Shown here one piece after another: positions 34,394 to 45,705 of a stretch of DNA of 64,000 bases. The DNA is from Prunus persica. Taxonomy: Eukaryota > Streptophyta > Magnoliopsida > Rosales > Rosaceae. A program made the translations under genes and the position numbers. Position 1 is the first letter of the stretch. Each line of letters starts with the position of its first letter. The stretch spans positions 11,372,558 through 11,436,557 of the forward strand of contig NC_034010.1 in the NCBI RefSeq assembly GCF_000346465.2, given 5' to 3'. The notes beneath the pieces are model-generated. The model saw nothing but the letters and a program-made list of their open reading frames with translations. It made no database searches and was not told the origin of the DNA.

Positions 34394-34581
34394 TTTCTTC
34401 TTTTTATTGTTTGAATAATTTGCAGCGAAGGTGGCTATTTTTATATAAGCTTTCATAGCATTTCACTGCTTTTTATTCACTCTTGATGCAATAACTGAAC
34501 ACAGTTTTGAAAGCAAAGACAAAATAACTTTAAAGCAAAAATAAATCCAAACAAAAATTCTTTTCAAGAAACAAAAAGGGG

Positions 34582-36264
34582 TCAATCTTGTTCCTCTTCT
34601 ATCCTGGGATCTGTTTGCACAGCCTGCGAATCCCACATGGTTGGATAGAATTTCTTAAACCATTTACCATTGATTGGGGCAGTGTGAATGACTCCATCTC
34701 GGTCCTGCAACCTGTATGCCCCAATTTCGAGGATCTGGTTAATTACAAAAGGGCCTTCCCATGTAGGTGACCATTTCCCATATCCAGCTATGTGTGCTCC
34801 AAGGGGCAGAATTGCCTTCCAGACTATCTCTCCCTCTTCAAAACTCTTGTTTCTGACTCTGTTGTTGTAGGCCCTCGACACAGCCTGTTTTCCTGCTAAG
34901 AGTTTGTTAAGGGTGTCAATCCTGCTTGCATCCAATTCTTCCAATTCCAGCAGCATGGCTTGAGAGTAATCCTCCCCAATGAGACCGTGCTGGTGGGCAA
35001 TTCTAAGAGACTGGACTGCTATTTCCATGGGAAGAATTGCATCATGGCCGTAGGTTAGAGCATAGGGGGTCATGCCAGTTGCTTCTCTCTTTGAAGTTCT
35101 GTATGCCCACAAAGTCTTTGATAACTTCTCATGCCACTGCTTTGGATTCTTCTCCAGCATCTTTCTGATGATATTGATAATCACCTTGTTACTTGATTCT
35201 GCCTGTCCATTAGCTTGAGCATAGTAAGGAGTAGATTGAAGCAGTTTGAACTTGAATGTTTCTGCCATATCTAGCATATCCCTAGATATGAAAGAAGAAC
35301 CCCTATCCGTTGTGATTGATTCTGGAATGCCAAATCTTTGTATGATCTGTTCTTCTATAAAAGTGATGATTTCTTGAGATGTTGTGGTTTTCACTGGCTT
35401 GGCCTCTACCCACTTTGTGAAGTAGTCTGTGGCGACAATAATGAAACAATGATGCTGGTTGCTGGCTGGATAGATCTTGCCAATGAGATCCATTGCCCAT
35501 CCCCTAAAAGGCCATGGTTTTACCACTGGATTCATGGGAACCGAAGGAGCCTGCTGGATTGGGCCCTGCCTTTGACAGGCCTCACATCCCTTAGAATAGT
35601 TGATGCAATCCTTCATCATGGTTGGCCAGAAGTAGCCATACCTTCTGATTAACCAGCACATCTTTCTTCCCCCTTGGTGAGCTCCACAGATCCCCTCATG
35701 GGTTTCTCCCATGACTTTCATATATTCTGTCTTCCCGAGGCACCTTAATAGCACCTCATCCTTACTTTTTCGAACCAAATCTTCATTCCACATGAGGTAG
35801 TTTGTAGCCATGATTCTGACTCTTTTCTTAGAGGGCAGAGTGGGATATCGTAAGTAAGTCATGATAGGCTCCCTCCAATCATCTTCAGTAATCAAGGCAG
35901 AATTGACTTCTATCTCCATTCCTCTAGTCAAAACAGATGGTAGACTTTTCCTTCCTATCTTGATGATCCTTTGGACGCAGTCTTCGGGCATTTGTATGCC
36001 TGATGCCACCTGAGCCAGTTCATTGGCTGCAAAGTTTTCCTCCCTTGGGATGTGTTCCCAGGTAGCTTCTCTAAATTCTGTCAGCAGATTTCTAGCTGCT
36101 ACTAGATATACAGCCAGAGAAGGATTTAGACACTTGTATTCTCCAGCAATCTGCTTTAGGACAAGCATGGAGTCTCCCAAGATCTCCACGGATTGGATTC
36201 CTAATTCTACCAACATCTCGAGCCCTATAATCAAAGCTTCATACTCGGCCCTGTTGTTGGTGCA
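34582..36264 (-). CDS. Tat archaeal-type RNase H (C-terminal part) and integrase
   Basis: The open frame from 36234 (550 residues) opens with the second, archaeal-type RNase H (GLEMLVELGIQSVEILGDSM; the LGDS Asp is in place). The integrase follows: HHCC zinc site (HEGICGAH..GCEACQR), then the catalytic core with Asp in WAMDLIGK, Asp in TTDRGSSF and Glu in QAESSNK, and a C-terminal module (WSPTWEGPFVINQILEIGAYRLQD). The stop is at 34582. An in-frame TAG at about 36266 separates it from the upstream RT frame; otherwise one reading frame would run through. All catalytic residues are present. Confidence 0.9.
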   Translation of the reverse strand, partial: CTNNRAEYEALIIGLEMLVELGIQSVEILGDSMLVLKQIAGEYKCLNPSLAVYLVAARNLLTEFREATWEHIPREENFAANELAQVASGIQMPEDCVQRIIKIGRKSLPSVLTRGMEIEVNSALITEDDWREPIMTYLRYPTLPSKKRVRIMATNYLMWNEDLVRKSKDEVLLRCLGKTEYMKVMGETHEGICGAHQGGRKMCWLIRRYGYFWPTMMKDCINYSKGCEACQRQGPIQQAPSVPMNPVVKPWPFRGWAMDLIGKIYPASNQHHCFIIVATDYFTKWVEAKPVKTTTSQEIITFIEEQIIQRFGIPESITTDRGSSFISRDMLDMAETFKFKLLQSTPYYAQANGQAESSNKVIINIIRKMLEKNPKQWHEKLSKTLWAYRTSKREATGMTPYALTYGHDAILPMEIAVQSLRIAHQHGLIGEDYSQAMLLELEELDASRIDTLNKLLAGKQAVSRAYNNRVRNKSFEEGEIVWKAILPLGAHIAGYGKWSPTWEGPFVINQILEIGAYRLQDRDGVIHTAPINGKWFKKFYPTMWDSQAVQTDPRIEEEQD

Positions 36265-38058
36265 CTAGAAATCTAACTGGAAGGAATAGCAATATCTGAC
36301 CCCCAATGGTTCTTCCAGAACAATTCCGGCTCCTGAAGCCTTATCTGTCTTTGATCCATCAAAATATAATTTCCAAGGCGTGAGATGAATCGAATAGATT
36401 GGATTGTTAAGGCAAACATGAGCTCTAGTTAGCAGATCTGCATTTGCTATGTCCAAAGAATCCATGTTTTCAATTTCCTCTCCTGGGTGATCTGCTAAGA
36501 AGTCTGCCACAGCCTGCCCTTTGACAGCTTTCTGGGGGACATACCTGAAGGTGAATTCTGTCAAAGCCAAAGTCCATTTCCCAATTCTGCCCCTCAGCAT
36601 TAGTCTTGTTAGCATGTATTTGATTAGGTCTGTCTTGGCAATGATGTAGATAGTATGTGGCAGCATGTAGTGCCTGAGTTTTATAGCAGTGAAATACAAG
36701 GCCAGGCAAAGCCTTTCTATTGCGGAGTACCTTCTTTCCACTTCTGTTAATGTTCTGCTTAGATAGTATACTGCTTGTTCCTTTCCTTCTTTGTTATCTT
36801 GAACTAGCAGACTTCCAATGGATACTTCTGATGCAGATACATAGAGCTTGAGTGGTCTGCCTCTTTTTGGTGGGGACAGAACTGGTGGATTTGAGAGATA
36901 GTGCTTTATTTCCTGGAAAGCCTGTTGGTGCTGTTCTTCCCATTTGAATGTTTGTTCCTGCTTCAGCCTCAACAGGGAAGAAAAAGGTTGGATTTTTCCC
37001 GCAGAATTGGATATGAATCTCCTTGAAAAATTGATTTTTCCTAGGAGACTCTGAAGTTCCTTCTTGTTCCGAGGTGGTAGGGCTTCTATGATTGATTTTG
37101 CTTTATTTCTGTCAACCTCTATACCTCTCTGGTGGACCAAGAATCCTAAGAAATTTCCTGCTTGGACTCCAAAAACACATTTTTTGGGGTTCATTTTTAG
37201 TTTGTGCTGCCTCATTCTTAGGAATGCCCTTCTCAGGCTTGCTACGTGGTTTCCTTCCTCGGGGGATTTAATCACCACGTCATCTGTATATACTTCCAAG
37301 GAATGTCCTATCATATCATGAAAAATGGAATTCATTGCCCTTTGGTAGGTGGCCCCCGCATTTCTCAAACCGAAGGGCATTACAGTATATTCGAAAGCAC
37401 CTATATGTCCTGGGCACATAAAGGCTGTCTTGTGGATGTCTTGTTCTGCCATCATAATCTGGTTATAATCTGCATTGCCGTCCATGAAAGATAGCATCTG
37501 GTTATGAGCAGCTCCATCCACCAGCATGTCTGCCATTGACATAGGATATTCGTCTTTAGGAGATGCCTCATTCAGATTTCTGTAATCCACGCAGATTCTA
37601 ACTGCCCCTGTTTTTCTTTTGAGAACAGGTACAATATTTTCTAACCAATCGGCATAGACGGCTGGCCTGATGAATCCTGCCTTCAGCAGCCTTTCTATCT
37701 CTTCTTTGACCTTTAGTTCTGTGTCCATAGACATTCTTCTTCTGGCCTGTTTGACTGGAAGGTAGCCATCTTTAATTGGCAGCTTGTGCTCCACTAACTG
37801 CCTGTCCAATCCTGGCATCTCGTGGTAATGCCAGGCAAAACAATCTCTGAACTCCTGCAAAAGTGCCATGAGTTCAATCTTGAGTGGTTCCTTCAAAAGT
37901 GTGCTGATGAAAGTAGGCCTTGGATCTTCTTCTGTCCCTAAGTTTATCTCCTGTAGAGGATCCTCCACTTCTGGCAGGGAGTCATCCAGTGCTGCCGGTG
38001 CAAAATCTAATACTTCCTCATCTTGTTCCTTTGTGCTTTCATGGGTGAATTCTGCCAT
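36265..38058 (-). CDS. Tat reverse transcriptase and RNase H
   Basis: A 597-residue frame with RT blocks in order: VKEEIERLLKAGFIRP, VRICVDYRNLNEASPKDEYP, MPFGLRNAGATYQRAMN and the catalytic box YTDDVVIKS (Thr where Ile or Val is common). The conventional RNase H follows (LKLYVSASEVSIGSLLV..AVYYLSRTLTEVERRY). Here the usual first Asp of YSDAS-type motifs is read as Ala in YVSAS, as often seen when a second RNase H is present. The frame ends in the start of the archaeal-type RNase H (WKLYFDGSKTDKASGAGIVL) at a TAG. It copies element RNA into DNA. Confidence 0.9.
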   Translation of the reverse strand: MAEFTHESTKEQDEEVLDFAPAALDDSLPEVEDPLQEINLGTEEDPRPTFISTLLKEPLKIELMALLQEFRDCFAWHYHEMPGLDRQLVEHKLPIKDGYLPVKQARRRMSMDTELKVKEEIERLLKAGFIRPAVYADWLENIVPVLKRKTGAVRICVDYRNLNEASPKDEYPMSMADMLVDGAAHNQMLSFMDGNADYNQIMMAEQDIHKTAFMCPGHIGAFEYTVMPFGLRNAGATYQRAMNSIFHDMIGHSLEVYTDDVVIKSPEEGNHVASLRRAFLRMRQHKLKMNPKKCVFGVQAGNFLGFLVHQRGIEVDRNKAKSIIEALPPRNKKELQSLLGKINFSRRFISNSAGKIQPFSSLLRLKQEQTFKWEEQHQQAFQEIKHYLSNPPVLSPPKRGRPLKLYVSASEVSIGSLLVQDNKEGKEQAVYYLSRTLTEVERRYSAIERLCLALYFTAIKLRHYMLPHTIYIIAKTDLIKYMLTRLMLRGRIGKWTLALTEFTFRYVPQKAVKGQAVADFLADHPGEEIENMDSLDIANADLLTRAHVCLNNPIYSIHLTPWKLYFDGSKTDKASGAGIVLEEPLGVRYCYSFQLDF

Positions 38059-38174
38059 AATGATGGCTGGATTCTGTATGAAAAGCCTCCTTTCTCCCTA
38101 GTATATCAACAATCTTTTTGTGATGAATCGGATTGTTGCAGCTCGATCCTTGTCTAGTTGATTGGGACTAAACA

Positions 38175-39152
38175 TCAGAGTTCTGGAAGTTCAGCACAAA
38201 AAGGTCTATTCCAGTCTTCTAGAGAACTGGCTAAACCTTCTTCAATGAGCCTTTGGGCCGTGACACCATGGGGGTGGCCGTTCTGGTTGACTCCAAGGAA
38301 AGTGAAAGGACCGAGGTCATCATGATAATACCTTGCTTCAAAGCACATGGCAGAGGGCAGGAATGGCCGTGGATCGGCCTCTATAATCTCTATGCAGCCT
38401 TCTTCATTCCATAGTGCTAACTGCTGGTGGAGGGTGGAAGGAACACAAAGGCTCTGGTGAATCCAATCTCTGCCAAGTAGTGCATTGTAGGTGGTGGAAG
38501 TAGTGTCTATCACAAAGAATGCTATTTTCAACTCTTTGCTTCCGACTATGACATCCACGTCTAAGATGCCATGTATTTTTGTGATGCCCCCAGTGAAGTT
38601 GGTGACGGTCAAACGTGTTGGAATCAAATCCTTCTCTGTTCTGCCCATCTTGGTCAGCATTCTGTGGGGTAACAGATTAATGGCTGCACCTCCATCTACC
38701 ATGATCTTGGAAATAGGAATACCTCCAAGATTTGCCATTATAAACAAAGGCCTGAGGTGATTTGCCATTTCTCTGGTTGGTTTGGAGAAACAAAGTTGCT
38801 CTGTAGTTGGTTTATTGGCTATTCCGCCTGTCCTGAGGTTGTCTGCTTGTGGTTCTGGTGGCTCCTTTGCTTCTGCCAATCTACACTCAAAGCTTTCCTG
38901 AGAGAAAACATCTCCTTCCAAAGTGCTTTCTTGTCCCTCGGCGGCCCTGAATTTACCTGGTAGGATAAATACCATGTTAATTCCCAGATCACCCTGTAGC
39001 AGGTCTTCTAATTCTGCGCCAAAAGCCTCCGTTTTCGGGTCCAATTCTTCACCAAATTCCATTAATTCTTCCCCGTATTCTTCCGTCCAGTCATCCTGCT
39101 CTGCTGCTCCAAGGGGCTCATTCTGATCATCTGCAGATGGTTCGTAGTCCAA
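38175..39152 (-). CDS. Tat aspartic protease region
   Basis: A 325-residue frame. An acidic N-terminal stretch is followed by the retropepsin-like domain LFIMANLGGIPISKIMVDGGAAINLLP (active-site Asp in DGGA), then VIDTTSTTYNALLGRDWIH, the conserved flap-side block. A frame change lies between this and the RT frame at 38058. The protease would process the element polyprotein. Confidence 0.88.
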   Translation of the reverse strand: MDYEPSADDQNEPLGAAEQDDWTEEYGEELMEFGEELDPKTEAFGAELEDLLQGDLGINMVFILPGKFRAAEGQESTLEGDVFSQESFECRLAEAKEPPEPQADNLRTGGIANKPTTEQLCFSKPTREMANHLRPLFIMANLGGIPISKIMVDGGAAINLLPHRMLTKMGRTEKDLIPTRLTVTNFTGGITKIHGILDVDVIVGSKELKIAFFVIDTTSTTYNALLGRDWIHQSLCVPSTLHQQLALWNEEGCIEIIEADPRPFLPSAMCFEARYYHDDLGPFTFLGVNQNGHPHGVTAQRLIEEGLASSLEDWNRPFCAELPEL

Positions 39153-39192
39153 TTGCTCTTCTTCATATTCCTCAGTGTAGTCGTCTTCTCCT

Positions 39193-41793
39193 TATAGCGG
39201 GGTAGACCCGGATTTCTCTGGTGCCTGTGTGGTGTTGGGATGACTGCCGGATGACGAGGCTAGATGGATAGGAGGCCTGGCTGGCGGTTCTGTTTTCAGC
39301 AATTCCCTTGACTGGCAAGCTTTCTGTTCTGTCTGGGGAAGTGTTTCAGGATTTTTTTCTTTCCTGGCAGAATTGGGTTGTGGACGTACCTGCGTATTAT
39401 CTTGGCTCTTAAGATATGTGCAGTATTGCCTCTGGATTCTCCTTTTCTGAGTTCTGGTTAGTTACAGAGTTGGTCTACCGCTTTTTCCTACAGAATACCA
39501 TCTACCTTCTATGATTGTTGCCAAGGGTTTTTCATTTCCGGCTGGTATTTCCTTTCTGGGTTGCTCCATCTTCCTTTCGCTGTATTGTGTAGGCCTAAGA
39601 CAGCTCTTCTGCCTTATTTTGTCTTGGGATGAGGTTCCAATCCTGTCAAAGACACTAGGTGTGGGCTGATTTTGTCTGTCTAGAACCACCTCTAGCTCTG
39701 TTTCACATTTGCACCTATTGCAGAGCACCACCCCAGCCGAGATGGTCGCTCTTGGTATTTGACTGGTTTCCCTTATGATTCTTCTGCCTCTGCTGCAACC
39801 AGCATCTGCCATTGGGTCAGTTTCCCTCTGTTCTGGCCAATTTAAGTTGACCATATTGACTTGTGGTTGAGGGAAAGGATCCGTTGTGACCAATGGTGGT
39901 TTTTCTGCCAGTTTCAACCTTCCCGCCGTTATCCCTTCTTGTATTACGTCCCTGAAAACAACACAACTATTGGTAGAATGGTTCCAAGAGTTGTGCCACC
40001 TGCAGTATTGTCTGCCCTTGAGTTCTTCTGGCTTCGGTATTCTGTGAGGCGTTTCTATTGCCTTCTGCAGTAGCATTTCATCGAACAAGGCATCAACCTT
40101 GGTCAAATCAAAAGAGTAAACCTTGTTTTGTGTTGGCTTGTTGGGAACGAATCCTCCTGTGAATGGTGGTGGCTTTTGGTCTTTAGGTGGCTTTGTAAGG
40201 GCTTTGCAACTAATGGGATGTTTTAGTTTTGCCATTTCTGCCACCGAAACCTCTTTCTCTTCTGATTCCTCTGCATCTTCTTATGATTCCACTTCGATCA
40301 AGTGGACTGAAGAAGAAGGGGTTTTGTAGTATGTACCTTTGGAGGAGTTCCTCCTTTGCTGTTCTTCCCTGAGTAACTCCTCATATTTGGATGCCTTATC
40401 AGCCAGTTCTGCCAGATCTCCGAACAACATTCCGTCGAACCTCTTCCTGAGAGAGATTTTAAGGACGGCTTGGGCCATTTGGATGAAGTGTCTTTCTTCC
40501 ATAGGGATTCGGCACTTCATTTTGAGCTTTCTGACCTTGGTTATGAAATCTTGGGCCGGTTCATCTTCACTTTGCTTGAGGGCAGCTAGATCACTGATGG
40601 TGACTTCTGGCTGAATCCTGTAATAGTAGTCATGGAAGACATTTTCCATCAGTTCCCATGTTTGAACAGAGTTAGCTGGCAGGCTGGTGTACTAGGTAAA
40701 AGCTTGTCCAGAGAGAGAATTTCCGAAAAGCCTTAATTTCAACAGAGGGTTGTTCTCAATAGCTATGCATTGGACGGAGAACCTGCCTATATGTTCTACT
40801 GAGGAAGCATGGGGGTCCTCCCCATTGAACAAAGTGAAGTTTGGTACTTTGAAACCTGGAGACAGCGGTATTTGATCGATATAGGCTGGGTATGGCTTTT
40901 TGTAAGTAGGCCTTTCCCCTCTTCTAGCCTCGGGCTCCATGATTTCTCTGATCATTCTTTGCAATGCTCCTATGTCATTCAAAGCATTGACGGGGGGAAG
41001 ATTTTGTCCCTGTTCTGGCTGGACGTAATCAATCCTAGGCTCTGCTCTGTATGGTCTGGGTGGAGCTTCCTCCCTGCGCTCTTCCTGCTCTTCGACTTCT
41101 GGGTGATTCCTCCAGTTTGCCTCGGGCATATTCCTGTCATGATTAGCAAAAAGGGTATTCCCTCCTCTGCCTCTTCTCCCTCTTGCAAGTGCAGGGAATG
41201 GATTAGGGTCCATCCTTCTGGGTCTATATGGCAATACTGCTGGTGGTTCAGGCAGAAGCGCCAAAGGTTGATCATGTGGGGCCACATGAGGTGGAATGGG
41301 CTGAGGTTCTGGCTGGTTCTGAGCTAGTGCAAGGTCATCTGGTTGGGCTGGGGCTCCGTGTTCTTGATTAGGAAGGGCTCCTTCCCCCGGACCAGCCTGA
41401 ATTTCCCTGTAGTCTGGTACTCCACAATCTGTGCAACTAGGGGGTTTTCCTGGTATGGCCATGCTAGTCCCGATGGAGGGCCATAAGGGAAATCTCTAAC
41501 TGCTGGATTACAGGATCCGGGTTTGGGATTCTGGCCATGGCGGATTCTCGGTCCTTCCGGAACTGTCTGTTGACCTGCCATTGCATCATGGCTATCATGT
41601 TATTGAGAGTGTCCTGGCTCCTTTGTACCGTGATTTCTTGTCGGAGTACTGACTCCTGTATTTGATTCATCCTTTTGGAGCCAGTCCTGGAACGTCTACT
41701 TCCTGTACTGCCGTGGGCAGATTGCCTAGCATCGCTTTCTTCTGACTCGAGGCCTTCCCTGAGAACCATCTTGTTTTTCTCCATATCTGGCAT
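39193..41793 (-). pseudogene. Tat gag, interrupted by stops
   Basis: Frames 41793-41464, 41462-40692, 40649-40281 and 40244-39462 are successive parts of one gag. They carry a Ser/Arg-rich start, a Pro-rich segment, the capsid region (PNFTLFNGEDPHASSVEHIGRF; EDEPAQDFITKVRKLKMKC) and a Cys/His segment (RQYCRWHNSWNHSTNSC). In-frame stops lie near 40691 (where related gags have Trp), 40279 and 39460, and a frame change near 41463. Gag forms the virus-like particle; this copy cannot make a full one. Confidence 0.85.
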
Positions 41794-41883
41794 GGGTTCT
41801 GGCTAGATCTTCCGGTATTTGTAAATCTGTGAATGCTTCTGTCAGAGTATGTATACTGAGAAGTCCCACCGGGTGTGCCAAAT
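41794..41883 (-). other. Leader and primer-binding region of the Tat element
   Basis: Reading minus out of the 5' LTR edge at 41884, the sequence is ATTTGGCACACCCGGTGG. A TGGC start two to three bases from the LTR is typical of a tRNA primer site, but I could not name the tRNA with confidence. Confidence 0.5.
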
Positions 41884-43471
41884 TGTTCACCCGTTTTCGT
41901 GTCTACCCCTGAGGTGGAAGGGCGAAGTTCCCCACTGGCTTGGAGACCATTTGTTTGGTCGACAAGTCAGCTTTCTTTGGTGTATGTGAGCGTGCCACTG
42001 CTAGCAATGTAAATTCTAGCAAACTTCTTTTTAGAGTGGATAACTTGCGCCCCAAGTTACTGACTTCTAAAACAAATGATTGTGAATTTGGGTGAGGAAT
42101 ATCTCCCAAGTAAGTTCTTTTCTTGCCTCAGACTGGTGAGGACTTTCTTAATTTATCTCAGTATCAAATAGTTGTTCTGGCCCGTATAGATAATAATGAA
42201 GTGGACTGTTTTAGGCAGAACGGCCTTTTACAAAGTTAAAAAGGGAGAAATTAACTCTAGAAAGACAAAGAGATGGCTGGAATCCCATTTCTGCCTGGGT
42301 AGAAACTTCTGATCCAGGCTGGACTGAGTATGTCTGTGCTGGACTGAGCTGTCAACAACTTCAACTGTTTAGCTTCAGCTGTAAATCGATACCAAAGTTC
42401 AATTTTGGCAGAGCTTTAATCTACTTCAAGCCTTGGGAGGCTTTTGAGCGGGCAGAACTGCAGCTTCTTCAGTTTGAAGGGGCAGAAGTGGCTGTTCTTG
42501 AGGACTTAGCAAGCTGGAACTGCACTGTAAAATTTGTTGAGGTTTTCATATTCGTAAAAACTCAAACTATGTTTGGCTTGGCTTTTGCTGAACCAAATTT
42601 GTAATGAGAGAGATCTCGTTTTTAGAAGACTTATTTTCTAAGTCTGAACTTTGGAATTCTGATCTAAAGCTGGTTTCTCTTGGAATCCAAGTGAGCTTTT
42701 GGTTGTTTTCTGATTGTTTGATTGGTTTTTGAATCTTTTGAGTGTTTTTTCTGTTTTTTTTGTTGTGTTCTGCTTCCTTGCCTACTTTCGTTTTTATAAG
42801 AGACCCTCTTGGGGAGGTGATTTTAATCTTAAATAATGGGCGGCAAAAAAGATCTCTTATAATGTAAAGTAAAAAGGGATTCTTATCAATCATGGCAGAT
42901 AGGCTCTGAGCAGTCACCTCCTAAAGTAGTCCCTTCCCTGGTTTCCTGGGTGGCAGTTTTCTAATTCAACCAATGCCACCGTCTGTGTGGGCTTTTTATG
43001 GCGGTTGGTTCTTTTCTTTTGCTTTTTTCTAAACAGTTCCCTGTTTTCCGTTCTAATTAGAAAGCGTGATCCGTGAATTCCTTGGAAGATGGTGTATTGA
43101 TTTAGAGCAAAATCTCGAACACCGATGGGTTTTTGATCTTCTGTTGGCAGTGTTTCAGAGATGTCCCTCTCATATTTTAAACTTTAGTTGGAATTGCTGA
43201 CTTTTCAAAGTTGAGGCGATCACGTGGGTATGTTTTTGATCCCTTGGGTTTGAACCTAACAAAAAATTACGGGCTGATCCTTGAAGCCCATTTGAAAGTT
43301 TCCACGTTTGGGCTTTCTTGGGCTGAGGCTTTGTTTTCGACATTTTTTGGCGTGAAGCCCAACCTGTCTGGATCCTAATCTTTGTTATTCTCAAATTTTT
43401 TTGGGCTGGGCAGGTAATTTTACCATGGGCCTGTCTTTTGGACTTTGGCGTGCTGAATTTGGGCCCAAACA
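41884..43471 (-). repeat. 5' LTR of the Tat element (1588 bp)
   Basis: Full-length LTR with the 262 bp block (about 42338-42600) missing from the other LTR. Edges TGTTCACCCG and CCCAAACA are identical to those at 29124-30448. Confidence 0.95.
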
Positions 43472-44970
43472 CATTGTCACCTTGCTCATTGGGAGTTCCG
43501 TCTTGTTTGTCTTGCCTACTTTTTGGAGGTTTTAGTGTTTTCAGGGTCTAGTTGTCCCCCATCACACCCCATATCAAACATGTTATCATCTTCCATATTT
43601 AGTTTAACTTCGTGTTGATAAGGGCATGGAATGCGCAATGTTCTATCTTTCTCTTCATTTGTTGATGGTAACTAAGAAATAACCTTGGAGAGTGATTTGT
43701 TCATACGAGCAATAATGGCCACCAAAGTTGTCACATCCTTTTTTATTGAACTTAACTTTTTAGCAATGTGAGTCATTGTTTTTGCATAATCTCTGAGATC
43801 TCCATATTCAAAATTGATAACAACTACCTTATCACTTTCAACCCCTCTTTTTAGCCACTTTTTCATTTTTTAGGTCTCTACTTTCTCCCACATAGCGAGT
43901 GGTAGCATAGACGTATTCACAAGTAGGGTATCATGAGCTATAGTACCAAGGTAAAATAATTGAAGGAATAACAAGCAACCACCGATGTAAACTTGATTGT
44001 TCTCCTTAAATGAACTGATACTATCTAATAAAAATTTGAATGAATAACTTCCCCAGTTTTTCCTTGCTATCTCTTAACGGAAGCAGATATTTTAGATTCA
44101 CATACACGGAAGTGGTTGAACATAACAAGGTGCATAGAGCAAACATGGCAAAACCAACTTTGAAAAAAACACTTGCTTCTTCTGTCCCCACCATCATCTT
44201 CTTCAACTCATTATTCTTTAAAAGCTTCATCCCAACCAAAAGAGAATTTCGCACATTTACAATGTGTTGCTCATCCATGGATCTGGTGAAGTCAACTTCC
44301 TCTCCTCCATACTTAACACCCATTATGCACACGAAGTCATCCAATGATATCTTAAGTGTTTTCCCATGTAGCACGATTGATGATTCAGAAGGATTCAATT
44401 TATCAACCAAAAAACGACATATTGAATGAGATAGTTTTCCGCACTTCATTTCCAACAACGAAATAAATCCCATTTCTTCAATGGCTACTTTTTTCTCATC
44501 ACTTAAAACATTTATAGTGTCATTTACATCCTTCGGACTACAACGTGTGGCTATCTTCAAATAACTCTTGTTCCAGGCATTCATTAAAGGTTTTTTAGGT
44601 TCATACTCTGCTTTCTGAATAGCATCCAATTGTTGCCACATATAAGTGATTTCCTTCTTAGTCTGAGGAAGAAAATAATAAAATTCAATCAATTCATTAT
44701 AAGTTGTGAGCTGTAACGTCTCTGTTTAAATGTATTGTTGCCAATTTATCACCTTAGTATCCACCTTCTCCACTATTTTTTGTTGCTTCATTTCATCGCC
44801 CTTTATTTTCCTATTTAAAACATTCACATTTAGTTAGTCCTATAAAAAAGTACTTAATATACTGGAAGAGACGTTTAACACTTACAGATTGTTAAAATAA
44901 CCAGTCTTGCGACCAATCACCTTCTTTAACTCGTCTTTTGTTGTTTTTGGATTTTTGCCCTAATTATGCA
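43472..44970 (-). pseudogene. 5' half of the decayed Ulp1/C48-type gene
   Basis: Minus-strand exons: about 44961-44885 (GKNPKTTKDELKKVIGRKTG), about 44815-44757 (MKQQKIVEKVDTK), about 44710-43880 and 43866-43480. The third carries a DUF1985-like domain (MKCGKLSHSICRFLVDKLNP..LSLDDFVCIMGVKYGGEEVDF) and, after a frameshift near 44055, IGGCLLFLQLFYLGTIAHD. The fourth begins MKKWLKRGVESDKVV. A stop near 43864 and another near 43680 break the frame. The last exon is cut by the Tat element at CATTG and resumes on the far side at 29118. The layout fits the N-terminal half of transposon-borne Ulp1 genes. The parent element's ends were not found. Confidence 0.68.
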
Positions 44971-45381
44971 CATCACTGTTCTTTCTCACTATTTTATAAT
45001 TCCAATTAATGATGAGCCTGCATTAAACAAGAAAAACATTTTATCTTATAAAATAAACTCAATAAAAAATAATAACATGTCAACTCATATGTAAATTGTC
45101 AAACTATATCAAACAAACTCAATGGAAAAATAACATTTCAACTCATATGCAATTGCCAAGGGAGATATGAAATTGCATGACCCTTAGGCATTGTATGTTT
45201 GTGCCCTCTACGCATTCCGCGTAATTCTCAGCCATCCAAAACTATTTCAATGCTTGTTCTCATGCGATCCACTTACATGGAAATTTTACAATTTTTAATA
45301 ATATGTGAACGAAATTAAATTCATATTAGGTTACCACCCTTTCTTTTTTTTTAAATCTTTCAACTCATTCAATAGTTCGAA
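44971..45381. repeat. AT-rich flank with copy 1 of a ~280 bp diverged repeat
   Basis: About 45055-45345 contains AACTCATATGCAATTGCC..GAAATTGCATGACCC and AATTTTACAATTTTTAATAA. Diverged copies are at about 48046-48310 and 48590-48860. No gene was seen. Confidence 0.6.
45377..45381. repeat. Left target-site duplication of the solo LTR (TCGAA)
   Basis: TCGAA here equals TCGAA at 48016-48020. Confidence 0.95.
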
Positions 45382-45673
45382 TGTAATGACCCAAACCTAA
45401 AATTCATATTTAATTAGTAATTTATTATGAGGAAAGACAATTTTGCCATTGGAATAAATTACTAACGCAAAGTTGATTTTTTGACCGAAAAGGAATTTGA
45501 CAATTCCACATACACCGTTGCGTAGAGCACGACGAAATGAGTTCGTAGATACGAAGTGGGCTCGAATTGGAGCTTTAACGAAGAAAATATGAGTAAAATA
45601 TCACGAGGAGCAAAATGGTAATTTGAAAAATCAGATTTTTTTATAAAACCTCATCTCTCTCTCTCTCTCTTTC

Positions 45674-45705
<32 letters not shown>

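Larger units (their letters stand above)
29124..43471 (-). mobile_element. Tat-lineage Ty3/gypsy retrotransposon with antisense extra gene, 14.3 kb
   Basis: LTRs at 29124-30448 and 41884-43471 (TGTTCACCCG..CCCAAACA) and a perfect 5 bp duplication CATTG define the element. Gag, protease, RT, RNase H, a second archaeal-type RNase H and integrase run on the minus strand from 41793 to 34582. A spliced gene with a plant mobile domain lies between pol and the 3' LTR on the opposite strand. Dual RNase H and an additional ORF in this position are traits of the Tat lineage. It landed in the decayed Ulp1-type gene. Several in-frame stops in gag and pol show it is not autonomous now, but the sharp LTR match (about 6 differences in the first 155 bases) indicates a fairly recent insertion. 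Confidence 0.93.

Noticed and set aside
36234..36265. Independent gene start for the Tat RNase H/integrase frame
   Set aside because: It is the continuation of the upstream polyprotein frame after one in-frame TAG, not a separate gene.
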